In this document: positions 11,013-19,632 of the stretch, in pieces | How the letters are laid out: every line of letters starts with the position of its first letter | Numbering within the stretch: the first letter of the stretch is position 1 | Assembly (NCBI RefSeq): GCF_947488025.1 | Contig: NZ_CANKYS010000001.1 | Location: 186,001-250,000, forward strand | Direction: 5' to 3' | Source: an uncultured Nocardioides sp. | GTDB lineage: Bacteria > Actinomycetota > Actinomycetes > Propionibacteriales > Nocardioidaceae | DNA: 64,000 nt | Program-made: the position numbers and the translations under genes | The notes under the pieces: model-generated | Told to the model about the DNA's origin: nothing | The model's input: the letters and a program-made list of their open reading frames with translations, nothing else | Databases searched by the model: none

Positions 11013-11585
11013 TCACCGCCGCGGACCGATCGGTGCCAGCGACCTCAACGCCTCGTTGATCAGCGTCGTGACCGGCTCGGCGGAGTCGAGCTCCTCCTCG
11101 ATCCGCCTGTGGTCGAGCCCGTCGAACCAGGCCAGCTGCACGGCGTGGGACTGAGCATGGGTGAGGCCGGCGGCCAGCAGGACCGAGTCGTCGATGTAGG
11201 CAGCCGGCGCAGGCTGCCCCACCGGGCGCGGCGAGAGGCGACGGGCTCGTACGGCCATCCGGTGGGCGATGACGAGCATCCAGGCCGCGGCGCTCGAGTG
11301 GGACGGGTCGTAGGTCGGCGCGCGGCGCCACGCCTCGATGAACGCTTCGCGGGTGATGTTCTCCGAGGCGTCCTCATCCCGGAGCAGGCACGTGACCATG
11401 CCGAAAACGCGTGGAGCGAGGCGGTCGTAGAGCTCGGCGAACGCCTCCGCGTCACCGCTGCCGGACCTCGCGAGGAGCAGTTCCAGCGGTCCTGCGCGAC
11501 CGGCCCCTGCTTCCGGCATCGCTCGTGTAGCCACAGGTGCCCTCCCAGACCCCGACTGCGGCATGGTGCCTCGTGCACGAACCAC
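11013..11585 (-). CDS. ECF sigma factor, SigK-like, with degenerate region 4
   Basis: A 190-residue sigma-70 family protein. Region 2 is clear (DAEAFAELYDRLAPRVFGMV, then EAFIEAWRRAPTYDP and AWMLVIAHRMAVRARR). Region 4 aligns only loosely: LTHAQSHAVQLAWFDGLDHR is followed by a segment where the usual GTVKTRIR recognition motif is replaced by PVTTLINEALRSL, so -35 recognition may be altered. I chose the GTG at 11585, which sits 8 bases after a TATCTT box (complement of 11594-11599); ATG at 11564 is the alternative. The promoter overlaps a palindrome likely bound by the divergent OhrR-type protein. Confidence 0.7.
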   Translation of the reverse strand: MVRARGTMPQSGSGRAPVATRAMPEAGAGRAGPLELLLARSGSGDAEAFAELYDRLAPRVFGMVTCLLRDEDASENITREAFIEAWRRAPTYDPSHSSAAAWMLVIAHRMAVRARRLSPRPVGQPAPAAYIDDSVLLAAGLTHAQSHAVQLAWFDGLDHRRIEEELDSAEPVTTLINEALRSLAPIGPRR

Positions 11586-11596
11586 TTGTGCACAAG
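11585..11596. promoter_or_regulatory. Palindromic operator between sigma factor and OhrR-type regulator
   Basis: The perfect 12-base palindrome CTTGTGCACAAG overlaps the sigma-gene -10 box (TATCTT, minus strand, 11594-11599) and the sigma start codon, and lies about 15 bases upstream of the regulator's CAGAAT box (11611-11616). MarR/OhrR dimers bind palindromes of this kind, so it is the natural operator for the divergent regulator. Confidence 0.6.
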
Positions 11597-11624
11597 ATAC
11601 ATGCGTAGGGCAGAATGGCGCGAC

Positions 11625-12065
11625 ATGGGGACGATCAAGGCACCGCCGCTGGACGAGCAGCTGTGTTTCGACCTGTACGCCGCGTCACGGGCCGTGACCG
11701 CGGCCTACCGCCCGGTCCTCACCCGGCTCGGCATCACCTACCCGCAGTACCTCGTGCTGATCGTCCTGTGGGAGCACGAGAGCTGCACCGTCCGCGACCT
11801 CGCCGCCCAGCTCCGCCTGGACCACGGGACGCTGACCCCGCTGCTCAAGCGGATGGAGGCGGGAGGCCTCGTCGAACGCCGTCGCGACAACGCGGACGAG
11901 CGCTTCGTCGTCGTGTCGCTGGCCGGCAAGGGCGAGTCCCTGCGGCGGCACGCGGAGGCGATCCACTGCGACATGGTGGATCAGCTCGGCCTCGGGAAAC
12001 AGGAGTTCGCGGAGCTGCAGGAGACCCTGCGGGTCCTCACCGCGAGGGTCTCGCCCCCCGCGTGA
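11625..12065 (+). CDS. ohrR: MarR family regulator, OhrR type (organic peroxide sensor)
   Basis: A 146-residue winged-helix repressor that closely follows OhrR: LDEQLCFDLYAASRAVTAAY at the N-terminus with the peroxidatic cysteine at Cys14, YPQYLVLIVLWEHE, then LDHGTLTPLLKRMEAGGLVERRR for the DNA-binding helix and wing. Cys115 is placed like the resolving cysteine of two-cysteine OhrR proteins; Cys54 is a third. Family members lose DNA binding when Cys is oxidised by organic hydroperoxides. Unusually, no ohr peroxidase gene is adjacent; the neighbour is a divergent sigma/ANTAR operon. The start has CAGAAT 8 bases upstream. Confidence 0.8.
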   Translation: MGTIKAPPLDEQLCFDLYAASRAVTAAYRPVLTRLGITYPQYLVLIVLWEHESCTVRDLAAQLRLDHGTLTPLLKRMEAGGLVERRRDNADERFVVVSLAGKGESLRRHAEAIHCDMVDQLGLGKQEFAELQETLRVLTARVSPPA

Positions 12066-12124
12066 CGAGCCGGCGCGTTGCGCGGGCGACCGCCTGACGC
12101 GGATCGTGCGGTTGCCTGCTCGAG

Positions 12125-12829
12125 CTACGCCAGACCCACGGCCTCGACGAGCGCCGCCACGTGGTGCTCGAAGAGGTCGCCGGGCTCACTGAAGGTGTCG
12201 GCGCCGTACTGCCCGAACACCTCGAACGACACGCACCCGAAGAGCGCCGCCCAGGCGAAGAGTCCGCGGGCGACGAGCCGGTCGGGGGCGGTCAGACCCA
12301 TCTGCTTGCGGATGCGCGCCAGGTCGCGGGACAGGCGTCGCGGGGTGAGCGGCGCGTCGTCGAGCGAGATCGCCCCCGCCTGCCACGCGTCCTCCCAGAC
12401 CTCGACGAGCCGACCGACGACGCGCGTGCCGGGGCCGGTGGTCTGCTCGGCGGGTGCCTCGTAGCCGGGCACCGGGCTGCCGAAGAGGAGGGCGTACGTC
12501 GCCGGCTCGACCAGCGCCCAGGCGCGGGTCGCGCGGGCGATCGCGACGATCCGGCCCGCGTGGTCGTCGCTCTCGACCGCCTCGAGGGCGGCGTCCACGG
12601 CGTCGCCGAGCTCGTCGTAGCCGTCGACCACGAGCAGGGTCAGCAGCTCGTCGCGGCTGGCGACGTAGCGGTAGATCGCTGATGACACCAGGCCCAGGTC
12701 GCGCGCCACGGCCCGCAGCGACAGCGCCGCGGCCCCCTCGGTCGCCAGGTGCTCACGGCCGATGCGGACGATGTCGCGCATCGTCTGCTCGCGAGCCCTG
12801 CTGCGAGGCGTCGATGTCGTGTCGTCCAT
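12125..12829 (-). CDS. TetR family transcriptional regulator
   Basis: A 234-residue repressor. The HTH region is ALSLRAVARDLGLVSSAIYR followed by YVASRDELL (about residues 38-65). The C-terminal half, with a WALVEPATYALLFGSPVPGY segment, is of the TetR_C type frequent in actinobacteria. The ATG has an nAnnnT box (CACCAT) 6 bases upstream. It is divergent from an epimerase-like gene across two matching palindromes, so it probably represses that gene and itself. Confidence 0.83.
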   Translation of the reverse strand: MDDTTSTPRSRAREQTMRDIVRIGREHLATEGAAALSLRAVARDLGLVSSAIYRYVASRDELLTLLVVDGYDELGDAVDAALEAVESDDHAGRIVAIARATRAWALVEPATYALLFGSPVPGYEAPAEQTTGPGTRVVGRLVEVWEDAWQAGAISLDDAPLTPRRLSRDLARIRKQMGLTAPDRLVARGLFAWAALFGCVSFEVFGQYGADTFSEPGDLFEHHVAALVEAVGLA

Positions 12830-12870
12830 GGGTCGATGGTGCCACATCCGTGAGCGCCTGTGACACACGC

Positions 12871-12932
12871 GAGCACTGCTCTTGCTTTCCCGATGCTCCA
12901 GGTGCATGCTGGCCGAAACGAGAGCACTGCTC
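12871..12932. promoter_or_regulatory. Twin TetR operators
   Basis: GAGCACTGCTC occurs at 12871-12881 and 12922-12932. Each is a perfect palindrome about a central C, and the second extends to 15 bases (GAGAGCACTGCTCTC). Their centres are 51 bases apart, close to five helical turns, so dimers would sit on the same face. Both are followed by a similar CTTTCC stretch. They lie in the gap between the TetR gene and the divergent epimerase-like gene. Confidence 0.6.
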
Positions 12933-12952
12933 TCTCTTTCCGAGGAGAACCC

Positions 12953-13894
12953 ATGAGCACGATCCACGTCGTCACCGGAGCCGGCCCCGTCGGCTCGACC
13001 GTCGCCCGGCAGCTCGCCGACGCCGGCGAGCAGGTCCGTCTGCTGACCCGGTCGGGCAGCGGACCGGACCACCCCTCCATCGAGCGGCGGAAGATCGACG
13101 TCTCCCGACCCGACGCCCTGGCCGGGGCCTTCGAGGGAGCGGTCGCGGTGCACCACTGCATCCACGGGTCGGCGTACGACGCCCGCGTCTGGCGCGCCGA
13201 GCTGCCGCAGGCCGAGCGGGCCGTCCTCGAGGCGGCCGGACGCGTCGGCGCGGTCGTGGTGTTCCCGGAGAGCCTCTACTCGTACGGCCCGGTCGACGGC
13301 ACCCTCACCGAGGCGACGCCCCGCACCGCGACGACCGGCAAGCTGGGCGTGCGCACCGAGCTGCTGGCCCAGCGCGAGGCCTCGCCGACCCCGACGGTCA
13401 GCGTCGCCGCGTCCGACTTCTACGGCCCCCTGGTCCGCAACGCCCACGCCGGGGAGCGCCTGGTGCCGACGGTCCTGGCCGGTCGCACGATGCGCGTGCT
13501 CGGCAGCCCCGACCAGCCGCACTCCTTCACCTACGTGCCCGACCTGGCGGCCGCGATGATCACCGCGGCCGCGCGATCGGAGCTCTGGGACTCGTTCCTC
13601 CACGCGCCGACGGCGGGGCCGGTCACCCAGCGCCGCCTCGTCGAGCTGGTCGCCGAGGCGGGCGGCGTACGCGCCCCGAAGGTCGCCTCGATCCCGGTGT
13701 CCCTCCTCGGCGCCGCGGGCGTCGTGTCACGCAGCGTGCGCGAGATGGCCGAGACCGGCTACATGTTCGACCGGCCGTTCGTCATGGACTCCACCGCCAG
13801 CGAGACCCGCCTCGGGCTCTCCCCCACCCCGCTGGCCGACGGGCTCGCGCAGACGGTGGCGTGGTGGCGGACGCAGCAGCGAGCGGCCGCCTGA
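12953..13894 (+). CDS. NAD(P)-binding epimerase/oxidoreductase (atypical SDR)
   Basis: A 313-residue extended/atypical short-chain dehydrogenase-like protein. The nucleotide motif is VVTGAGPVGSTVARQLADAG, where the second and third glycines are spaced GAGPVG rather than the strict GxxGxxG. The usual YxxxK is not obvious: the region gives SLYSYGPVDG then TGKLGVRTELL, so it may be a reductase with altered chemistry or a non-catalytic binder. Start ATG has GAGGAG 5 bases upstream. It is probably controlled by the divergent TetR through the two palindromes. Confidence 0.72.
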   Translation: MSTIHVVTGAGPVGSTVARQLADAGEQVRLLTRSGSGPDHPSIERRKIDVSRPDALAGAFEGAVAVHHCIHGSAYDARVWRAELPQAERAVLEAAGRVGAVVVFPESLYSYGPVDGTLTEATPRTATTGKLGVRTELLAQREASPTPTVSVAASDFYGPLVRNAHAGERLVPTVLAGRTMRVLGSPDQPHSFTYVPDLAAAMITAAARSELWDSFLHAPTAGPVTQRRLVELVAEAGGVRAPKVASIPVSLLGAAGVVSRSVREMAETGYMFDRPFVMDSTASETRLGLSPTPLADGLAQTVAWWRTQQRAAA

Positions 13895-13955
13895 GCCCGA
13901 CCGGGGTACGGACGGGTAACCCGCGTCACACCCGTCACTCGATAGCGTGCGGCCC

Positions 13956-16900
13956 ATGTTCTCCAAGGTGCTCGTCGCCAACCGTGGCGAGATCGCAGTC
14001 CGGGCCTTCCGTGCAGCGCGCGAGATCGGTGCGCGCACGGTGGCCGTCTTCCCCCACGAGGACCGCGGGTCCGAGCACCGGATGAAGGCCGAGGAGGCCT
14101 ACCAGATCGGCGAGGAGGGCCACCCGGTCCGCGCCTACCTCGACCCGCAGGCGATCGTGGACGTCGCGGTGCAGTGCGGCGCCGACGCCGTCTACCCCGG
14201 CTACGGCTTCCTGTCGGAGAACCCTGCCCTCGCCGAGGCGTGCGCCGCCGCGGGCATCACCTTCATCGGACCCAGTGCCGAGGTGCTGACCCTCACCGGC
14301 AACAAGGCGCGCGCGATCGCGGCGGCCAAGGCCGCCGGCGTACCCGTGCTCGAGTCGGTCCCGCCGTCGACCGACGTCGAGGAGCTTCTCGCCGCCGCGG
14401 AGTCCCTCGAGGCGCCCCTCTTCGTCAAGGCCGTCGCCGGCGGCGGCGGGCGCGGCATGCGGCGCGTCGACACTCCGCTGAGTGAAGACGGGGGCGCCGC
14501 CCTGCGCGACGCCATCGAGGCCTGCATGCGCGAGGCCGAGGGCGCGTTCGGTGACCCCACCGTCTTCATCGAGCAGGCCGTCGTCGACCCGCGCCACATC
14601 GAGGTGCAGATCCTGTCGGACGGGACGGGTTCCGAGGGTGGCGTGATCCACCTCTACGAGCGCGACTGCTCGGTGCAGCGACGCCACCAGAAGGTCGTGG
14701 AGATCGCCCCCGCGCCCAACCTCGACCCCGAGCTGCGCGATCGCATCTGCGCCGACGCGGTCCGCTTCGCCCGCGAGATCGGCTACAAGAACGCCGGCAC
14801 GGTCGAGTTCCTGCTCGACCCCTCCGGCAAGTACGTCTTCATCGAGATGAACCCCCGCATCCAGGTCGAGCACACCGTGACCGAGGAGGTCACCGCCGTC
14901 GACCTCGTGCAGTCGCAGATGCTCATCGCCGCGGGCGCCACGCTCGCCGACCTCGACCTCACCCAGGATTCGGTCCAGCCGCGCGGCTTCGCCCTCCAGT
15001 GCCGCATCACCACCGAGGACCCCGCCAACGGCTTCCGCCCCGACACCGGCAAGATCACCACCTACCGCTCCCCCGGTGGTCCCGGCGTGCGCCTCGACGG
15101 CGGAACGACCTACAGCGGCGCCGAGATCAGCCCGCACTTCGACTCGATGCTGGCCAAGCTGACCTGTCGCGGCCGGACCTTCGAGGCCGCGGTGCAGAAG
15201 GCGCGACGCGCGCTCCTGGAGTTCCGCATCCGCGGCGTCTCCACCAACGTCGGGTTCCTCCAGGCCGTGCTGGCCGACCCCGACTTCGCCGCCGGCGGCG
15301 TCACCACCTCCTTCATCGAGGACCACCCGAGTCTGCTCAAGGCCAACCTCGGCGGCGACCGCGCCACCAAGCTGCTGGCCTACCTCGCCGACGTCACGGT
15401 CAACCAGCCGCACGGTGCCGCGCCCGTCACCGTCACCCCAGCCAGCAAGCTGCCGCGGCTCGACCGCTCCCAGCCGGTGCCCGACGGCACCCGCCAGCTG
15501 CTGCGCGAGGTCGGGCCCGAGGAGTTCGCCCGACGCCTCCGGGCGCAGAAGGAGGTCGCCGTCACCGACACGACCTTCCGCGACGCGCACCAGTCGCTGC
15601 TCGCCACGCGGGTGCGCACCCGCGACCTGCTCGCCGTCGCCGACCACGTCGCCCGCACCACCCCGCAGCTGTGGTCGGTGGAGTGCTGGGGCGGGGCGAC
15701 GTACGACGTCGCGCTGCGCTTCCTCGCCGAGGACCCGTGGGAGCGGCTGGCCGCCCTGCGCGAGGCGATCCCCAACGTCGGCCTCCAGATGCTGCTGCGC
15801 GGGCGCAACACCGTCGGCTACACGCCCTACCCGACCGCCGTCACCGAGGCCTTCGTGCAGGAGGCGGCCGAGACCGGCATCGACGTGTTCCGCATCTTCG
15901 ACGCCCTCAACGACGTCTCGCAGATGCGCCCGGCCATCGACGCCGTGCGCGCCACCGGCACGTCGGTGGCCGAGGTGGCGCTCTGCTACACCGGCGACCT
16001 GTCCTCGCCCGACGAGCGCCTCTACACCCTCGACTACTACCTCCGCCTCGCCGAGCAGATCGTCGACGCAGGCGCCCACGTGCTGGCGATCAAGGACATG
16101 GCGGGCCTCCTGCGCGCTCCGGCCGCCCGCACCCTCGTGACGGCGCTGCGCGAGCGCTTCGACCTGCCGGTCCACCTCCACACCCACGACACCCCCGGCG
16201 GCCAGCTCGCCACGCTGCTCGCGGCGATCGACTCCGGCGTCGACGCGGTCGACGCCGCCTGCGCCTCGATGGCCGGCACCACGTCGCAGCCCGCCCTGTC
16301 GGCGCTGGTCTCGGCGACCGACCACTCCGAGCGCGAGACGGGTCTCTCCCTCGCCGCCGTCAACGCGATGGAGCCCTACTGGGAGGCCACCCGCCGGGTC
16401 TACGCGCCCTTCGAGTCGGGCCTGCCCGCCCCCACCGGACGCGTCTACCGCCACGAGATCCCCGGCGGCCAGCTCTCCAACCTGCGCCAGCAGGCGATCG
16501 CGCTGGGCCTGGGCGAGAAGTTCGAGCAGGTCGAGGACATGTACGCCGCGGCCAACGACATCCTCGGCAACGTCGTCAAGGTGACGCCATCGTCCAAGGT
16601 CGTCGGCGACCTCGCCCTCGCGCTCGTCGCGGCCGGCGCCGACCCTCACGCGTTCGAGGCCGACCCGGCGTCGTACGACGTCCCGGACTCCGTCATCGGC
16701 TTCCTCAACGGCGAGCTGGGAGACCCGCCCGGCGGCTGGCCCGAGCCGTTCCGGACCAAGGCTCTGGCCGGACGCACCTGGAAGCAGCCGATCGAGAGCC
16801 TCACCGACGACCAGCAGGCGAGCCTGGCCAGCGACCGCCGCGCGACGCTCAACGAGCTGCTCTTCCCGGGCCCGACGGCCGCCTTCCGCGAGTCCCGGGA

Positions 16901-17366
16901 GGCCTACGGCGACCTGTCCGCGGTGTCGACCATCGACTACCTCTACGGCCTGCGCCGCGGCGAGGAGCACCGCGTGCAGGTGCGCGAGGGCCGCGAGATG
17001 CTGTTCGGGCTCGAGGCGATCAGCGAGCCCGACGAGCGCGGCTACCGCAACGTGATGGCGACCGCCGACGGCCAGATGCGGCCGGTCCAGGTGCGCGACC
17101 GCAGCATCTCCGCCGACGTGGTCTCGGCCGAGAAGGCCGACGCAACCAGCACGGGGCACGTCGCCGCGCCCTACGACGGGGCGGTGACGGTCACCGTCGC
17201 GGAGGGCGACAGCGTCGAGGCAGGCCAGACGGTGGCGACGATCGAGGCGATGAAGATGGAGGCCTCCATCACCGCGCCGGTCGCCGGCACGGTCAGCCGG
17301 CTCGCGGTCCGCGCCACGCAGGCCGTCGAGGGCGGCGACCTGGTGCTGGTGATCAGCCCTCGTTGA
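13956..17366 (+). CDS. pyc: Pyruvate carboxylase
   Basis: Anaplerotic ATP- and biotin-dependent carboxylation of pyruvate to oxaloacetate; 1136 residues, full length for the alpha4 enzyme. Order: biotin carboxylase (1-450; [18 protein letters not shown] loop GGGGRGMRR), carboxyltransferase (about 520-800; VTDTTFRDAHQSLLATRVR and the metal-binding HLHTHDTPGG), then the biotinyl domain with IEAMKMEAS (biotin Lys near 1100). The ATG at 13956 follows TAGCGT (13943-13948) by 7 bases, so it is probably leaderless; the GTG at 13947 overlaps that box and is rejected. Its 3' end overlaps the convergent GDSL gene by 14 bases. Confidence 0.96.
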   Translation: MFSKVLVANRGEIAVRAFRAAREIGARTVAVFPHEDRGSEHRMKAEEAYQIGEEGHPVRAYLDPQAIVDVAVQCGADAVYPGYGFLSENPALAEACAAAGITFIGPSAEVLTLTGNKARAIAAAKAAGVPVLESVPPSTDVEELLAAAESLEAPLFVKAVAGGGGRGMRRVDTPLSEDGGAALRDAIEACMREAEGAFGDPTVFIEQAVVDPRHIEVQILSDGTGSEGGVIHLYERDCSVQRRHQKVVEIAPAPNLDPELRDRICADAVRFAREIGYKNAGTVEFLLDPSGKYVFIEMNPRIQVEHTVTEEVTAVDLVQSQMLIAAGATLADLDLTQDSVQPRGFALQCRITTEDPANGFRPDTGKITTYRSPGGPGVRLDGGTTYSGAEISPHFDSMLAKLTCRGRTFEAAVQKARRALLEFRIRGVSTNVGFLQAVLADPDFAAGGVTTSFIEDHPSLLKANLGGDRATKLLAYLADVTVNQPHGAAPVTVTPASKLPRLDRSQPVPDGTRQLLREVGPEEFARRLRAQKEVAVTDTTFRDAHQSLLATRVRTRDLLAVADHVARTTPQLWSVECWGGATYDVALRFLAEDPWERLAALREAIPNVGLQMLLRGRNTVGYTPYPTAVTEAFVQEAAETGIDVFRIFDALNDVSQMRPAIDAVRATGTSVAEVALCYTGDLSSPDERLYTLDYYLRLAEQIVDAGAHVLAIKDMAGLLRAPAARTLVTALRERFDLPVHLHTHDTPGGQLATLLAAIDSGVDAVDAACASMAGTTSQPALSALVSATDHSERETGLSLAAVNAMEPYWEATRRVYAPFESGLPAPTGRVYRHEIPGGQLSNLRQQAIALGLGEKFEQVEDMYAAANDILGNVVKVTPSSKVVGDLALALVAAGADPHAFEADPASYDVPDSVIGFLNGELGDPPGGWPEPFRTKALAGRTWKQPIESLTDDQQASLASDRRATLNELLFPGPTAAFRESREAYGDLSAVSTIDYLYGLRRGEEHRVQVREGREMLFGLEAISEPDERGYRNVMATADGQMRPVQVRDRSISADVVSAEKADATSTGHVAAPYDGAVTVTVAEGDSVEAGQTVATIEAMKMEASITAPVAGTVSRLAVRATQAVEGGDLVLVISPR

Positions 17367-18297
17367 GGACGATCACGTCGGGGTCGGGCTCGGCGTACTC
17401 CGTGATCTCGGCGGGGTCCTCCCCCGTCACCTCCCGGTAGACCTCGGTGGCCACCGCGCGCATGCCGTTGATCTTGGGGTGGAACGGCGCGGCGATGCCC
17501 GCGCGGAACCGCGGGCCGTTGACCCACGCCCGGCCCTTGGCGCACACGTCGTGCCCGTCGGAGACCGCCGCCATGTCGACGTACGACGCCCCTGCCGCCC
17601 GCGCGCCGCGGCGGAGCGAGCGGTTGAGCAGCTCGGCGACCTCGGCCACCGGCGCCAGCACCTCGGCGGGCACGCCGACGGCGCCGCAGGTGCCCTCGGT
17701 GGGGAGGATGTCGGGGTAGCCGACGACGAGGACCTCGGCGTCGGGCGCGGCCTTCTCGATGCGGCGCACGGCCTGCTGCACCCGCCCGGCGACCTTGCCG
17801 GTGTCGGTGCGCAGCGTCTCGACGGGGCAGGCCACGGCCGGCCCCCGCTGGCACTGGATGAGCGAGTCGTAGATGCCGAAGTCGTTGCCGCCGATGCCGA
17901 GCGTGACCAGGTCGGTCTCGTCGGAGAGCGCGTCGACCTGGGGCGGGGCGGTGTTGCCGTCGAACATCACCATCGGCTCGTAGAGGTCGCGGGTCGTCGC
18001 GGCCGAGCAGGTCACGTCGGTGTAGCTGGCGACGTCGAGCCAGTCGGCCACGAAGGCCGGGTAGTTGTCCTTCGAGCGCGCGCAGCCCTGCGGGTCGGTG
18101 CGCATCGTGCCGATGAACGGCCCGGCCGAGAACGAGTCGCCCATCGCGACGTAGTCGACGCGGGTGGTGACCTCGGTGTCGACGACGGGGTCGGGCAGGT
18201 CGACGTCACCGCCGCCGGCCGCCTGGCCGGACTCGCAGGCGGACGCAGCGAGGGCGAGGGCGGCCACTGCCGCCGCCGTGCGGAACCGTCGGGTCAC
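17353..18297 (-). CDS. SGNH/GDSL-family hydrolase, lipoprotein
   Basis: A 314-residue secreted esterase-like protein anchored as a lipoprotein (signal peptide ending in the lipobox AASAC near Cys22). SGNH blocks are visible: block I VDYVAMGDSFSAGP with the nucleophile serine, block III GIGGNDFG, and the C-terminal catalytic block with His in FHPKINGM. Several cysteines downstream suggest disulfides. The GTG overlaps the stop of the SpoIID-like gene (GTGA), so the two secreted proteins are made together, hinting at a shared cell-envelope role. The substrate is unknown. Confidence 0.85.
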   Translation of the reverse strand: MTRRFRTAAAVAALALAASACESGQAAGGGDVDLPDPVVDTEVTTRVDYVAMGDSFSAGPFIGTMRTDPQGCARSKDNYPAFVADWLDVASYTDVTCSAATTRDLYEPMVMFDGNTAPPQVDALSDETDLVTLGIGGNDFGIYDSLIQCQRGPAVACPVETLRTDTGKVAGRVQQAVRRIEKAAPDAEVLVVGYPDILPTEGTCGAVGVPAEVLAPVAEVAELLNRSLRRGARAAGASYVDMAAVSDGHDVCAKGRAWVNGPRFRAGIAAPFHPKINGMRAVATEVYREVTGEDPAEITEYAEPDPDVIVLNEG

Positions 18298-19535
18298 AGT
18301 CGGGCAGGCCCCTTCTGGCGCGGCAGCACGCTGAACGTGAACCAGTCCGAGCGCAGGCCGAGGTAGGAGCGGGTCTCGTCGCCGCTCACGCTCACCCGGC
18401 CGCCGGTGAAGACGAACGCCATCTCGGCGACCCGCCCGCCCCAGTCGCCGTTGCCGTCGCGCGAGACGACCTCGATGCCGGTCAGGTCGCCCATGCCGGG
18501 CCAGTGCTTCTCGACCTGGGTGTCGTCGACCGTGGTCGTCCAGGTGGAGTACGCCGGGTTGGCGAGGCCGTCGTAGGGGTCGGCCTGCGCCACGAGGTAG
18601 GGCATGGAGCCCGCCGAGGAGAAGCCGCCGTTGCTGGCGGAGAACTGCGTGAACGCCGGACGTCCGTCGAAGAAGAGGCCCTGTCCGGCCGTCGCCTGGA
18701 TGGCCGCGGTCGCCGCCTCGTGCTCGACGTCGACCCCGCCGTAGACCTGGCACTGGGTGGTGTCGCAGAGGTCGTAGTGGGCCGCAGCGGGCTGGGAGCG
18801 CTCGAACGCCGCATAGGTGCGCGCCGCGACGGACTGGGCGCTGACCGCCGCTGCCGTCCAGAGCGCAGGAACCTCCTGCGGCACGACGCCGCGCAGGTAG
18901 GCCTCCATGCCGACGCGGTTGACGGTCTCGCGCTTGCCGCCCGGGCGTGCGGCGACCGACTGCAGGGTGCCGCGGTAGTCGCGCCGGGCGCCCCGCAGCA
19001 CGAGGGTCAGGCGACGGTCGGCCGCGGAGAACTCGGCCTCGCCGGGCACCTTCTTCCAGCGACGCCACGAACCGCCCTTGGTCCACTGGACGGCGGTGTC
19101 GCGACCGGCCGCGACCAGGCGCCACTTCCGCGCCCCGTTGGAGGGCAGGCGCCAGGTGCGCGCGCGGGCGAGCGAGCGGACCTTGAGCCCCCGCTCCGCC
19201 GCGACCTGCACGTCACGCCCGGTGTCGGCGGTGATGAGCACCCGGACCTTGCCCCGCACCGCGCCCCACGTGGTGCCGGGGTAGTAGAACTCGTTGATCT
19301 GCTGCCACGTCAGGCCCTGCTGGGCTGCGCCGAGGGCGCCGTACTGCGACATGCCGTGACCGTGGCCGAAGCCGCGGCCGGTGATCGTGATCGCGCTGCT
19401 GCCCGGGGTGGACCAGGTCTCGACCGCCCGGCGCGGGTCGGCCGCCGACGTGCCGGCGGCGGACGCCGGCAGGGCGGGCAGCAGCAGCGCGCTCACGGCG
19501 AGCGCGAGCGGCAGCAGGCGGATACGGGTCGTCAT
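18294..19535 (-). CDS. Secreted SpoIID/LytB-domain protein
   Basis: A 413-residue protein with a cleavable signal peptide (LALAVSALLLPALPASAAG). The conserved N-terminal GRGFGHGHGMSQYGALG and the central RGVVPQEVPALWTAAAVSAQ with ARTYAAFE are SpoIID hallmarks. SpoIID in Bacillus is a lytic transglycosylase acting on peptidoglycan; in non-sporulating actinobacteria the role is unclear, perhaps cell-wall remodelling. ATG is preceded by GGGGGAG. Upstream is a 13-base palindrome (19564-19576). Confidence 0.83.
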   Translation of the reverse strand: MTTRIRLLPLALAVSALLLPALPASAAGTSAADPRRAVETWSTPGSSAITITGRGFGHGHGMSQYGALGAAQQGLTWQQINEFYYPGTTWGAVRGKVRVLITADTGRDVQVAAERGLKVRSLARARTWRLPSNGARKWRLVAAGRDTAVQWTKGGSWRRWKKVPGEAEFSAADRRLTLVLRGARRDYRGTLQSVAARPGGKRETVNRVGMEAYLRGVVPQEVPALWTAAAVSAQSVAARTYAAFERSQPAAAHYDLCDTTQCQVYGGVDVEHEAATAAIQATAGQGLFFDGRPAFTQFSASNGGFSSAGSMPYLVAQADPYDGLANPAYSTWTTTVDDTQVEKHWPGMGDLTGIEVVSRDGNGDWGGRVAEMAFVFTGGRVSVSGDETRSYLGLRSDWFTFSVLPRQKGPARL

Positions 19536-19563
19536 GTGGTCTCTCCCCCGAGAACGATCGGCG

Positions 19564-19576
19564 AACCTCCGAGGTT
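19564..19576. promoter_or_regulatory. Candidate operator in the SpoIID divergent gap
   Basis: AACCTC-C-GAGGTT, a perfect palindrome about one base, in the 97-base gap between the SpoIID-like gene and the divergent 19633 gene. No regulator is adjacent, so the binding protein is unknown. Confidence 0.35.
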
Positions 19577-19632
19577 ACAGGGGGTCGGTCAGTCCGGGGC
19601 CGGGACTGCGGGGATTGTGGAACGATGGGGTC

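Noticed and set aside
10747..11331. 194-codon frame ending in the ANTAR protein
   Set aside because: The first half is the sigma gene read in another frame; a GTG with a ribosome site at 11004 gives a compact ANTAR protein.
13935..17159. 1074-codon minus-strand frame opposite pyc
   Set aside because: Shadow of the pyruvate carboxylase frame; no motif and no ribosome site.
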